Shown here piece after piece: positions 1-4,722 of a DNA stretch of 6,560 bases. Below the pieces are notes generated by a model that had not been told where the DNA came from, searched no databases, and saw nothing but the letters and a program-made list of their open reading frames with translations. Origin of the DNA: Bacillota bacterium (GTDB taxonomy: Bacteria > Armatimonadota > Hebobacteria > Hebobacterales > Hebobacteraceae); assembly GCA_030597345.1 (NCBI GenBank), contig JAUVSA010000122.1:1-6560 (forward strand), in the 5' to 3' direction. A program made the translations under genes and the position numbers. Within the stretch, counting starts at the first letter, position 1. Every line of letters starts with the position of its first letter.

Positions 1-464
1 CCCAGGTGGTCAACGACGGCGGCGCAGTAGTCGGCGAAGCGCTGGGCGGTGTCGCGGTTGGCCCATCCTCCCTGATCCTGCAACGCCTGGGGCAGGTCCC
101 AGTGGTACAGGGTCGGAAAGGGTGTGATGCCGGCCGACAGCAGCTCGTCGACCAGCCGGCTGTAGAAATCGAGGCCTTTCTGGTTGGCGCGGCCTTTGCC
201 CTCGGGGAAGATGCGGGGCCACGAGATGCTGAAGCGATAGCCTTTCAGGCCCAGTTCTTTCATCAGGGCAACGTCCTGCCGGTAGCGGTGGTAGTGGTCG
301 CAGGCCACATCGCCGGTATCGCCATTCTTGATGTGGTCGGGCTCGTGACAGAAGCGATCCCAGATCGACTCGCCCTTGCCGTCCTCGTTCCGGGCGCCCT
401 CGATCTGGTACGAGGCGGTGGCGCAGCCCCAGACGAACCCCTTGGGGAAGTCTACCTCTGGCAT
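1..464 (-). CDS. GH1 beta-glucosidase, N-terminal part (runs off left edge)
   Basis: Reading the minus strand from the ATG at 464 gives 154 uninterrupted codons that continue past position 1. The protein opens FPKGFVWGCATASYQIEGA, the hallmark first strand of glycoside hydrolase family 1. It continues with DGKGESIWDRF (29-38), GDTGDVACDHYHRY (48-61), GYRFSISWPRIFPEG (75-89) and TLYHWDLPQAL (118-128). Q20, H121 and W122 occupy the sugar-binding positions of subsite -1 known in the family. The acid/base (NEP) and nucleophile (ENG) motifs would lie outside the window; family members are about 440-480 residues. GH1 enzymes hydrolyse terminal beta-glucosyl (or related) residues, usually in the cytoplasm, and no signal peptide is visible. 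The start lies 1 nt after the stop of the upstream ligase gene and has its own strong ribosome site, so the two are almost certainly co-transcribed. Exact glycoside specificity cannot be read. Confidence 0.96.
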   Translation of the reverse strand, partial: MPEVDFPKGFVWGCATASYQIEGARNEDGKGESIWDRFCHEPDHIKNGDTGDVACDHYHRYRQDVALMKELGLKGYRFSISWPRIFPEGKGRANQKGLDFYSRLVDELLSAGITPFPTLYHWDLPQALQDQGGWANRDTAQRFADYCAAVVDHL

Positions 465-465
465 C

Positions 466-1845
466 TCAACCCTCCTTGACCAGGGGAAAGAACCTCTTGA
501 GATTTCCTATGGTTTGCTTTTCAAGTCGCTCCACCGGCGTGATCGAAACCTCGGGGTCCTTGAGGCCGAGCTGCGCCAACTCCCGAATGATCCTGCGGCG
601 AAGGCCTGGGATATCTACGTCTCCCAGACATCGAGCAGCGATCTCCGCTCCATGATCTGTCTGCCGCACCTGATACTCCACGATGTTGCGCTCGCGACCC
701 AGCGCTGAACGGAAGATGAGGGGGTGCACCGTCAGTCCGCCCGCATAGACGAAGCAGTCGTCGAGGCGTCCCTGAATGTCGTCCACGCGGCGGTGCTGCG
801 ATCCGCAGGGGCAGGGTTCATCGAGGAGGGTGACCGCGTCCGTGATCTCGTAGCGGATGAGGGGGAGGGCAAGGTTGTAGAGGTTGGTGAGATAGACCTT
901 CGCGGACCGGACGCCCGGCGGGACCGGCCTGCCTTCTTCATCCACGGGTTCGATAATCAGGAGATCGTCGGCCAAGTGCATCCCGCTCCCCTTGGTGCAT
1001 GAGGCGCCGGTGGGGCCGCCCTCGGTAGTGCCCCACCAGTTGCCCACCGGGGCGTGCCAGGTTTCCTCGAGGGCCGCTCGAATCTCGGGCAACAGCGGCT
1101 CGGCGCTGGCGACGATACGTTTTGGAGAAATGTGGAGGTTGCCGGCGCGAGCCTCGTGGGTGAGCTGGTAGAGGGCGGAGGCATAGCCGTGCAGGTAGAT
1201 CGGTTGCACCTGGTTCAGCCCGGCCACGACCTGTTGCAGGGGAAGTGTGACGGGAAACTGATGCACCGTTAAGAGGGGACTGGAAAACGTCTGCGCTTGA
1301 GCGCTCGTCATGTGCGATGCCACCTCGGCGGCGACGGACCCCGACACCATAGGCGTAGCCGTGAGCTCGGGGTCGTTGAGCCGGTCCCAGAGGAGCCAAC
1401 GGGTGAACCCGAGATAGGAGAGGGTCCAGGCGTCCCAGTCGTAGACGAACACGCCCCGGCGGCCGCTCGAACCGCCCGATGCCACCGCGTGATATCGGTC
1501 GAGGAGATACGCGTCTGTGGTGAGGCTGTCCAGATGGCGCTCGGCCCAGTCCAGGGTCAGGCGGCGGTCCGTGACGATGTCATCCCAGTGCTCCATCAGG
1601 TCGTCTTTCGTCATGGCGGGGATCTGCGCCAGGTCCCCCTCCCGAAGCCGCTGCGGATCGAGGTGCGCGAGGCGCTCCCGGTGCCACGGCGACCGTTCCT
1701 TAGCGACTCGCACGAGGGCACGGAGACGCTCTTGCCGCTCAGCTCGGAGCCGCTCGCCGGACCAGGTAGTGCGCTCCAACTGCTGGGGAATGAGCTGCAT
1801 CAACTCTGCTACGTGCTTCTGGCGGAGAACCTCGTACTCGGTCAT
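466..1845 (-). CDS. PaaK/CapK-type adenylate-forming ligase (phenylacetate-CoA ligase family)
   Basis: A 459-residue protein of the phenylacetate-CoA ligase/CapK branch of the ANL adenylating enzymes. These activate a carboxylate with ATP and usually pass it to CoA. Visible motifs: the nucleotide-binding loop SGGSSGRRG (123-131), VASAEPLLPE (245-254), the adenine-binding A5-type motif WGTTEGG (271-277), RYEITD (331-336), the CPCG cysteine motif (345-348) typical of PaaK-like proteins, and the hinge region IQGRLDD (357-363). Near the C-terminus TIGNLKRF (445-452) probably carries the catalytic lysine (K450). The length fits the family (about 430-460). The ATG at 1845 has AGGA 8 nt upstream. 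It heads a two-gene operon with the GH1 enzyme. The loop is SGGSSG rather than the SSGTTG of characterised PaaK, so the substrate may not be phenylacetate; another aromatic or sugar-linked acid is possible. The substrate is unresolved. Confidence 0.88.
   Translation of the reverse strand: MTEYEVLRQKHVAELMQLIPQQLERTTWSGERLRAERQERLRALVRVAKERSPWHRERLAHLDPQRLREGDLAQIPAMTKDDLMEHWDDIVTDRRLTLDWAERHLDSLTTDAYLLDRYHAVASGGSSGRRGVFVYDWDAWTLSYLGFTRWLLWDRLNDPELTATPMVSGSVAAEVASHMTSAQAQTFSSPLLTVHQFPVTLPLQQVVAGLNQVQPIYLHGYASALYQLTHEARAGNLHISPKRIVASAEPLLPEIRAALEETWHAPVGNWWGTTEGGPTGASCTKGSGMHLADDLLIIEPVDEEGRPVPPGVRSAKVYLTNLYNLALPLIRYEITDAVTLLDEPCPCGSQHRRVDDIQGRLDDCFVYAGGLTVHPLIFRSALGRERNIVEYQVRQTDHGAEIAARCLGDVDIPGLRRRIIRELAQLGLKDPEVSITPVERLEKQTIGNLKRFFPLVKEG
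471..477 (-). promoter_or_regulatory. Strong Shine-Dalgarno for the GH1 gene
   Basis: The minus-strand sequence AAGGAGG lies 6 nt before the ATG at 464. It sits inside the last codons of the preceding ligase gene, whose TGA is at 466-468. This fixes the GH1 start and suggests translational coupling of the pair. Confidence 0.85.
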
Positions 1846-1890
1846 CGGATAGGTCCTGCTTTCAGACGTGGCTCGCGCGCCTCCAGTGCG

Positions 1891-1906
1891 AGCGTACGGG
1901 TACGCT
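1891..1906. promoter_or_regulatory. Perfect inverted repeat, candidate operator
   Basis: AGCGTAC and GTACGCT form perfect 7-bp arms around a central GG. Allowing one unpaired base, flanking TGCG (1887-1890) and CGCA (1908-1911) extend the dyad. It lies 46-61 nt ahead of the ligase start and just downstream of the proposed promoter, a place where a dimeric repressor would block transcription. A transcript hairpin is the alternative. The regulator is unknown. Confidence 0.4.
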
Positions 1907-1936
1907 GCGCATCACCTGGTAATGCTAGCATACGGG

Positions 1937-1966
1937 AGAATAGATGGAGCCGCCTGACCTCTTCAA
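1937..1966 (-). promoter_or_regulatory. Candidate sigma70-type promoter of the ligase-GH1 operon
   Basis: On the minus strand TTGAAG (1961-1966) and TATTCT (1937-1942) are separated by 18 nt; each matches the consensus hexamer at four of six positions. Transcription would begin near 1930, within the 10-bp palindrome ATGCTAGCAT (1922-1931) and upstream of the 1891-1906 dyad. This is plausible from position, but the hexamers are weak. Confidence 0.3.
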
Positions 1967-1969
1967 CTC

Positions 1970-2125
1970 ATGAAGATTCCGAAAGCTGCTGTCGCCTCAC
2001 ACTGCTGGCCGAAGGGCTCGCCGGTTGCCGCCTGCCGCCAGCTTGTCGGCACCCGAATGTGCTTGAAGGCTACGGCCTACAACAAGGCGGAGACGATGCT
2101 CCTGCACTTCAACGCCCTCGTGTAA
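1970..2125 (+). CDS. Doubtful 51-residue ORF of unknown function
   Basis: An uninterrupted frame from ATG 1970 to TAA 2125 encodes a basic 51-residue peptide starting MKIPKAAVASHCWPKG and ending in LLHFNALV. It has no clear ribosome site and I recognise no domain. The opposite strand is also open here (from an ATG at 2155 to a stop near 1997), so at most one is real and possibly neither. It may be a remnant of a larger element. It is included because the stretch is otherwise unexplained. Confidence 0.12.
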   Translation: MKIPKAAVASHCWPKGSPVAACRQLVGTRMCLKATAYNKAETMLLHFNALV

Positions 2126-2159
2126 CAGTGTGTCCTCACGTGCGTCTCCTCTCATGGTA

Positions 2160-2399
2160 GAAAGCAGACGCCATATCGAAAGGTCGAAATAGCGAAGGCG
2201 CAATAGGCTTTCGGGGTCTGGTGAAGGACTCGCCCCGCAGCGGTGGCTGCGGGCACACCAAGCGGCACGAGCCGTGATCGGAGTAGCGGGGCCCTCCTAG
2301 AAGAACGCCGAATCGCCGGCAGCGGACGACGAAGGATCTGACTCCCGGCGGGCCGCATAGCCGAACAGGGGCTATGTTACCCGCCGGGAGTGTCTTTTT
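2160..2399 (+). ncRNA. Candidate structured small RNA or leader ending in an intrinsic terminator
   Basis: A plus-strand terminator at 2341-2399 needs an upstream plus-strand transcript, yet no credible gene precedes it. The preceding bases contain hairpins: CCCGCAGC/GCTGCGGG with a GGTG loop (2234-2253, 8 perfect pairs) and CGGC/GCCG with an ACGA loop (2263-2274). An alternative pairing is GGGGTC (from about 2214) with the GAC..CCCC segment ending at 2236. Competing pairings plus a terminator ahead of the receiver-like gene would suit either a free-standing sRNA or a riboswitch/attenuator. I do not recognise a known riboswitch class. The 5' end is a guess. Confidence 0.3.
2341..2399 (+). terminator. 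Rho-independent terminator with two-tier stem
   Basis: Perfect 12-bp arms ACTCCCGGCGGG (2341-2352) and CCCGCCGGGAGT (2380-2391) enclose a second perfect 7-bp stem, CATAGCC (2356-2362) with GGCTATG (2370-2376). The two stems are separated by a 3x3 internal loop and capped by a 7-nt loop. The stem is followed by GTCTTTTT (2392-2399). The U-tract lies only on the plus side, so it terminates plus-strand transcription. Confidence 0.8.
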
Positions 2400-2535
2400 G
2401 GGCCACAGCAGAGGTGCCGGATGAGAAGGACGAGGGTGATAACGGGGAACCTGACAGCTCGTGAGTTGCTTGTGTCGCGAGGCAGTGGCGCCGCCCGCCC
2501 GGGTATTCACGCGTCCCGCATGCCTGGCATTCAAC

Positions 2536-2931
2536 ATGACAAGCATGGCTAGCGACATTCTCTTCGCGATCCTCGTGGTCGGGGATGACGGACGTGTTGC
2601 CAGGATACCGTGGTTTTCCTTGCGTCGCGCGGGGTCTGGCAGTACCGGCGGCGCGGCCCTGTACATCCTGGAACAGCAGCCCTCAGATCCAGCAGTCCAG
2701 GAACTCCAGCTTCCCAGCGGCGAGGGGGGAGCGGTTCTGGACTGGCTTCGGCAGGTCGACGAGCGAACAAGCAGCTCCCCCGTCTGGCTGGTCACATGCG
2801 CCCCCGGCGCCGAGGAGGCGACCGGGATTGACGGCTCCCCGGGGAGGCACTTCCTGGCCAGGCCTTTCGACCCGTGGGACCTGGTCGCGGTGCTGGAGAA
2901 CCTTCTACTGACAAGGGACGGGCCTTACTGA
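2536..2931 (+). CDS. Degenerate response-regulator receiver (pseudo-receiver) protein
   Basis: A 131-residue stand-alone protein with the layout of a CheY-like receiver domain and no output domain. Start region: ILVVGDD (12-18), where D17/D18 match the acidic pair after beta1. The beta3 segment PAVQELQLPSGEGG (52-65) aligns with the usual D-[IL]-x-[LM]-P-x-x-x-G, placing E56 where the phosphorylated aspartate should be. Next come SPVWLVT (81-87), with the conserved T87 after beta4, and LARPFDPWDLVAVLENLL (107-124), where R109 replaces the invariant lysine but the PF and following helix are kept. It is therefore probably not phosphorylated normally; the glutamate could mimic a phosphorylated state. 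The frame is open back to a GTG at 2461, but those extra 25 residues look unlike the family, so the ATG at 2536 (or 2545) is preferred. Neither has a strong ribosome site. Its partner is unknown. It ends in TGA. Confidence 0.62.
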   Translation: MTSMASDILFAILVVGDDGRVARIPWFSLRRAGSGSTGGAALYILEQQPSDPAVQELQLPSGEGGAVLDWLRQVDERTSSSPVWLVTCAPGAEEATGIDGSPGRHFLARPFDPWDLVAVLENLLLTRDGPY

Positions 2932-2936
2932 GCATA

Positions 2937-2956
2937 GCTGCCCCAAGAGGGGCAGC
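2937..2956 (+). terminator. Short hairpin after the receiver-like gene, possible terminator
   Basis: GCTGCCCC (2937-2944) and GGGGCAGC (2949-2956) form a perfect 8-bp stem with an AAGA loop, 6 nt after the receiver gene stop codon. No U-run follows, so it may be a weak terminator or an mRNA 3'-end stabiliser rather than a classic intrinsic terminator. Confidence 0.4.
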
Positions 2957-3060
2957 GTTCCCCGTTCGGCCCGACCAAGAGGGCGACGAGACGTCGTGTC
3001 AGTCGACTGGCGGAAGCCTGGGATGACTGCCCGACATCGGCCAACGTCGGGCGCCCCGCT

Positions 3061-3089
3061 TCATGTGCGTCAACAAGACCTGCTAGGAT
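3061..3089 (+). promoter_or_regulatory. Weak candidate promoter for the zinc-ribbon/selenoprotein pair
   Basis: TAGGAT (3084-3089) resembles a -10 box; the facing -35 at 3061-3066 (or 3060-3065) is poor. It would start transcription about 35 nt before the zinc-ribbon ATG. The gap of roughly 200 bp after the receiver gene makes a promoter here likely, but this particular site is uncertain. Confidence 0.2.
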
Positions 3090-3117
3090 ATGGGCGACGA
3101 GATACGAGTTGTAACGC

Positions 3118-3125
3118 AAAGGAGG
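3118..3125 (+). promoter_or_regulatory. Strong Shine-Dalgarno deciding the zinc-ribbon start
   Basis: AAAGGAGG lies 6 nt before the ATG at 3132. The same frame is open from an earlier ATG at 3090, but that one has no ribosome site and its extra 14 residues fall before the conserved zinc-ribbon start, so 3132 is chosen. Confidence 0.8.
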
Positions 3126-3131
3126 CGAGCG

Positions 3132-3284
3132 ATGCCGCAGCGAGTGATATACGCCTGCCCGAACTGTGCTCGCGAGGGCCAGAAGGGAGGCACGTGCCCA
3201 GCCTGTAATGTGGCGCTTGTCGCATGTTGCCCAAGCTGTGGGAATAGAATTGTCGGTGAACACGTGCACCTGCCTCGAAAGTAG
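3132..3284 (+). CDS. Small double zinc-ribbon protein (50 aa)
   Basis: A 50-residue protein with two treble-clef/zinc-ribbon-like knuckle sets. C9-P-N-C12 pairs with C22-P-A-C25 to form one metal site (CxxC-x9-CxxC). C33-P-S-C36 with H44 and/or H46 may form a second. The segment Y7-A-C-P to A-L-V30 resembles the heavy-metal-binding domain found in metal efflux proteins (Y-x-C-P-M-H-P ... C-P-x-C-G-M-x-L-V) but lacks its Met and His, so a structural zinc or a redox-active thiol cluster is more likely. No membrane segment or signal peptide is seen. A strong ribosome site fixes the start. The selenocysteine glutaredoxin begins 45 nt downstream on the same strand with no terminator between, so the two are probably co-transcribed and may be functionally linked. 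Function is unknown. Confidence 0.75.
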   Translation: MPQRVIYACPNCAREGQKGGTCPACNVALVACCPSCGNRIVGEHVHLPRK

Positions 3285-3329
3285 GGTGGGCGAGGGCAGG
3301 CGCTTGACAGTCAAATGGAGCAGGGAGAC

Positions 3330-3566
3330 ATGAGCGAGAAGAAGGTCGTCATCTACAGCCTTCCCACTTGACCCTACTGCAAACTAGCGAAGGGGTTCCT
3401 TTCGCAGAAAGGCATACCTTACATCGAGAAGGACGTTGCGTCCGACCCTGCGCTTGTAGACGAGATGTTTGAGAAATCAGGGCAACTGAACGTACCGGTC
3501 ATCCTTGTGGACGGCGAGGTGATTGTGGGGTTCGACAAGAGCTACCTTGAGAGCGTGCTGGCATAG
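3330..3566 (+). CDS. Glutaredoxin-like selenoprotein (NrdH/Grx fold) with UGA-encoded Sec
   Basis: From ATG 3330 to TAG 3566 the frame encodes 78 residues, the usual size of small NrdH/glutaredoxin proteins, with one in-frame TGA at codon 14 (3369-3371). The context is VVIYSLPT-U-PYC-K, so the TGA stands exactly where the nucleophilic first Cys of the C-P-Y-C motif belongs; the resolving C17 is kept. Other family marks are intact: KGIPYIEKDV (27-36), SGQLNVPVILVDGEVIVGF (50-68) with the cis-proline P56, and DKSYLESVL at the end. Conservation on both sides of the TGA argues against a pseudogene. Four other genes in the window stop with TGA, so UGA is not generally reassigned. A SECIS-like hairpin follows the codon. 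The expected role is a cytosolic thiol-disulfide oxidoreductase with a more reactive selenolate; the electron donor is unknown. GGAG lies 9 nt before the start. An in-frame ATG at 3315 would add five residues but has a poorer ribosome site. Confidence 0.88.
3387..3405 (+). promoter_or_regulatory. Bacterial SECIS-like stem-loop for Sec insertion
   Basis: GCGAAGGG (3387-3394) pairs with CCTTTCGC (3398-3405) in an 8-bp stem with one G-U wobble, closed by the triloop GTT (3395-3397). The loop starts with G and lies 23 nt after the TGA codon (3369-3371). This agrees with the known bacterial pattern, in which a short hairpin just downstream of the UGA and within the coding region presents a G near the start of its apical loop to SelB. 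Recognition by this organism's SelB is inferred. Confidence 0.72.
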
Positions 3567-3615
3567 CCGGCAGCGCAGACGGGCGTGAATGCGGTCTCCG
3601 GTTCGTTCGGTCGCC

Positions 3616-4722
3616 TCATTCCCTCTTCTGTTCCTGCGTGCCGGGGAAAGCAATCTCCACCACTCGCTTGATGTCCTGCGATGACCGCTGCAGGGCGTCG
3701 GTAAAGCGCTCAATTGGATAGCGGCGCGTGATCATGCGGGAGAGAACGCCCGGCCAGCGGGCCTCGATCTCCTGCAGGTGGCGGACACCCGCCTCGAAGT
3801 GACGGCGGTTGGCGTTCACCGTGCCAAAGACGACCTTGTTCATTAGCACCATCTCCAGGTTGAGATGGTCCGCCGGGATCTGCAGCGTCCTTGAGCCTCC
3901 ACTCACGCCGGTGAGACAGACGATGCCGTTGGGGCCGATCATGTCCATGGCGTCAAAGGCGAGGGGGCTGAAGCCGGTTGCCTCCACGATGATATCCAGA
4001 GGCCCGATCTCCCTCTCCAATTCATGATCGAACGAATGCTCCTCTGCGCAGATGTAGTTCGCTCCTATCGACTCGGTCACGTCACGCTTGATCTTCTGCT
4101 CAGACCGATTGTAAACGTGCACCTCGATGTTCTCCAGGCGGAGGACCATCCCGGCCAGGAGGCCTATCGGTCCCGCGCCCAGCACCATCGCCCGTTGCGG
4201 CTGCCACACCATACGGGACTGGATGCGCTTGATCTGCTCAACCGCCTTCTCCACGATGGACAGGGGTTCCAGCAGGACGGCGACAGGCAGCAGCCCTTCC
4301 GCGACCCTCACCAGGAACTTCGGCGCCTCCACGTAGAACTCGGCCAGGAACCCGTGGCGGCCCTTGATGCCCCGCTCGGTGTACTGGCCGTTCAGGCACA
4401 TGTCCCACTCGTCTGCGGCGCAGTTGCGGCAGGGCAGCGGGTCCGGCCGCCGAACGATGGCCACGACCCAGTCGCCGGGGGAGAGCCCTTCAGCGCCGGC
4501 GGTCACCTCCTGGACCTGGCCCAGGGACTCGTGGCCGATTATCAGGTAATCGTCGCCGGGCGGCGCCTCCCCGTACTGTCCTTCGAGGATCTCGACATCG
4601 GTCCCGTCCAGTCCCACCTCGCGCACCCGGACGAGGACTTCGCCCGGCTGGGGCTGCGGGTCAGGCACCTCTGTAAGTCGCCCGCTCCCTTGTTCTCTGG
4701 GAGTGACAACCACTGCTCTCAT
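3616..4722 (-). CDS. Glucose 1-dehydrogenase-type medium-chain dehydrogenase, probably NADP-dependent
   Basis: A 368-residue zinc-dependent medium-chain dehydrogenase resembling archaeal-type glucose 1-dehydrogenase, which oxidises beta-D-glucose (often other aldoses) to the 1,5-lactone. The start region has VGLDGTDVEILEGQYGEAP (36-54) and YLIIGHESLG (59-68). Predicted catalytic zinc ligands are D39, H64 and E65, with E152 in LLEPLSIVEKA. D39 instead of Cys is the variant known from haloarchaeal glucose dehydrogenase. The structural-zinc lobe has C98, C101 and C109, but D94 lies near the expected fourth cysteine, so that site may be altered. The Rossmann motif GAGPIG (182-187) is followed by YNRS (204-207), whose Arg suits the NADP 2'-phosphate. 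The ATG has GGGGAGG 7 nt upstream and overlaps the GH15 stop (ATGA), indicating coupled expression. Substrate is inferred from family and neighbour; a related aldose is possible. Confidence 0.85.
   Translation of the reverse strand: MRAVVVTPREQGSGRLTEVPDPQPQPGEVLVRVREVGLDGTDVEILEGQYGEAPPGDDYLIIGHESLGQVQEVTAGAEGLSPGDWVVAIVRRPDPLPCRNCAADEWDMCLNGQYTERGIKGRHGFLAEFYVEAPKFLVRVAEGLLPVAVLLEPLSIVEKAVEQIKRIQSRMVWQPQRAMVLGAGPIGLLAGMVLRLENIEVHVYNRSEQKIKRDVTESIGANYICAEEHSFDHELEREIGPLDIIVEATGFSPLAFDAMDMIGPNGIVCLTGVSGGSRTLQIPADHLNLEMVLMNKVVFGTVNANRRHFEAGVRHLQEIEARWPGVLSRMITRRYPIERFTDALQRSSQDIKRVVEIAFPGTQEQKRE

Larger units (their letters stand above)
1846..2460. other. Long intergenic region without a convincing protein gene
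   Basis: About 600 bp separate the divergent ligase operon and receiver-like gene. The left part (to about 1970) carries the proposed ligase promoter and palindromes. The centre holds only weak, mutually antisense ORFs. The right part (about 2160-2400) is rich in plus-strand hairpins and ends in a clear intrinsic terminator. No tRNA, rRNA or CRISPR pattern was seen. Confidence 0.6.

Noticed and set aside
1297..2160. 287-codon plus-strand open frame opposite the ligase gene and its upstream region
   Set aside because: It is antisense to a strongly supported ligase and its translation shows no recognisable motif; long shadow frames are common in GC-rich DNA.
2205..2340. Cobalamin or other known riboswitch ahead of the terminator (a GGTGAA segment looked suggestive)
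   Set aside because: The rest of the B12-box/core pattern is missing, and I could not match TPP, SAM, c-di-GMP, ZTP or fluoride signatures either.
2421..2552. 43-codon plus-strand ORF (ATG 2421) preceded by a GAGG-like site
   Set aside because: It overlaps the start of the receiver-like gene in another frame, shows no motif, and is basic and short enough to be chance.
2136..2795. 219-codon minus-strand open frame across the terminator and the receiver-like gene
   Set aside because: Arg/Pro/Ser-rich translation with no motif. It crosses a strong terminator hairpin and is antisense to the receiver-like gene.
1846..3131. tRNA-Sec (selC) or another selenocysteine-machinery gene in the intergenic DNA
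   Set aside because: No cloverleaf with a TCA anticodon or T-loop consensus was found; the Sec machinery must lie elsewhere in the genome.
3304..3309. Perfect TTGACA just upstream of the selenoprotein gene as a -35 box
   Set aside because: With a normal spacer its -10 would overlap the start codon region (about 3327-3332) and no TATAAT-like sequence is there, so it is likely fortuitous.
2925..3314. 129-codon minus-strand open frame opposite the zinc-ribbon gene
   Set aside because: The plus-strand zinc-ribbon gene has a perfect ribosome site and ordered Cys pairs, while the minus frame has no recognisable features.
3369..3371. TGA as an ordinary nonsense mutation or as a Trp/Gly codon
   Set aside because: The frame stays conserved for 64 codons after it, the codon sits exactly at the catalytic Cys, a SECIS-like hairpin follows, and TGA is used as a true stop in several neighbours. 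A sequencing error cannot be fully excluded.
3567..3615. Bidirectional terminator between the convergent selenoprotein and dehydrogenase genes
   Set aside because: Only very short complementary segments and no T-run on either strand; nothing supports a terminator by eye.
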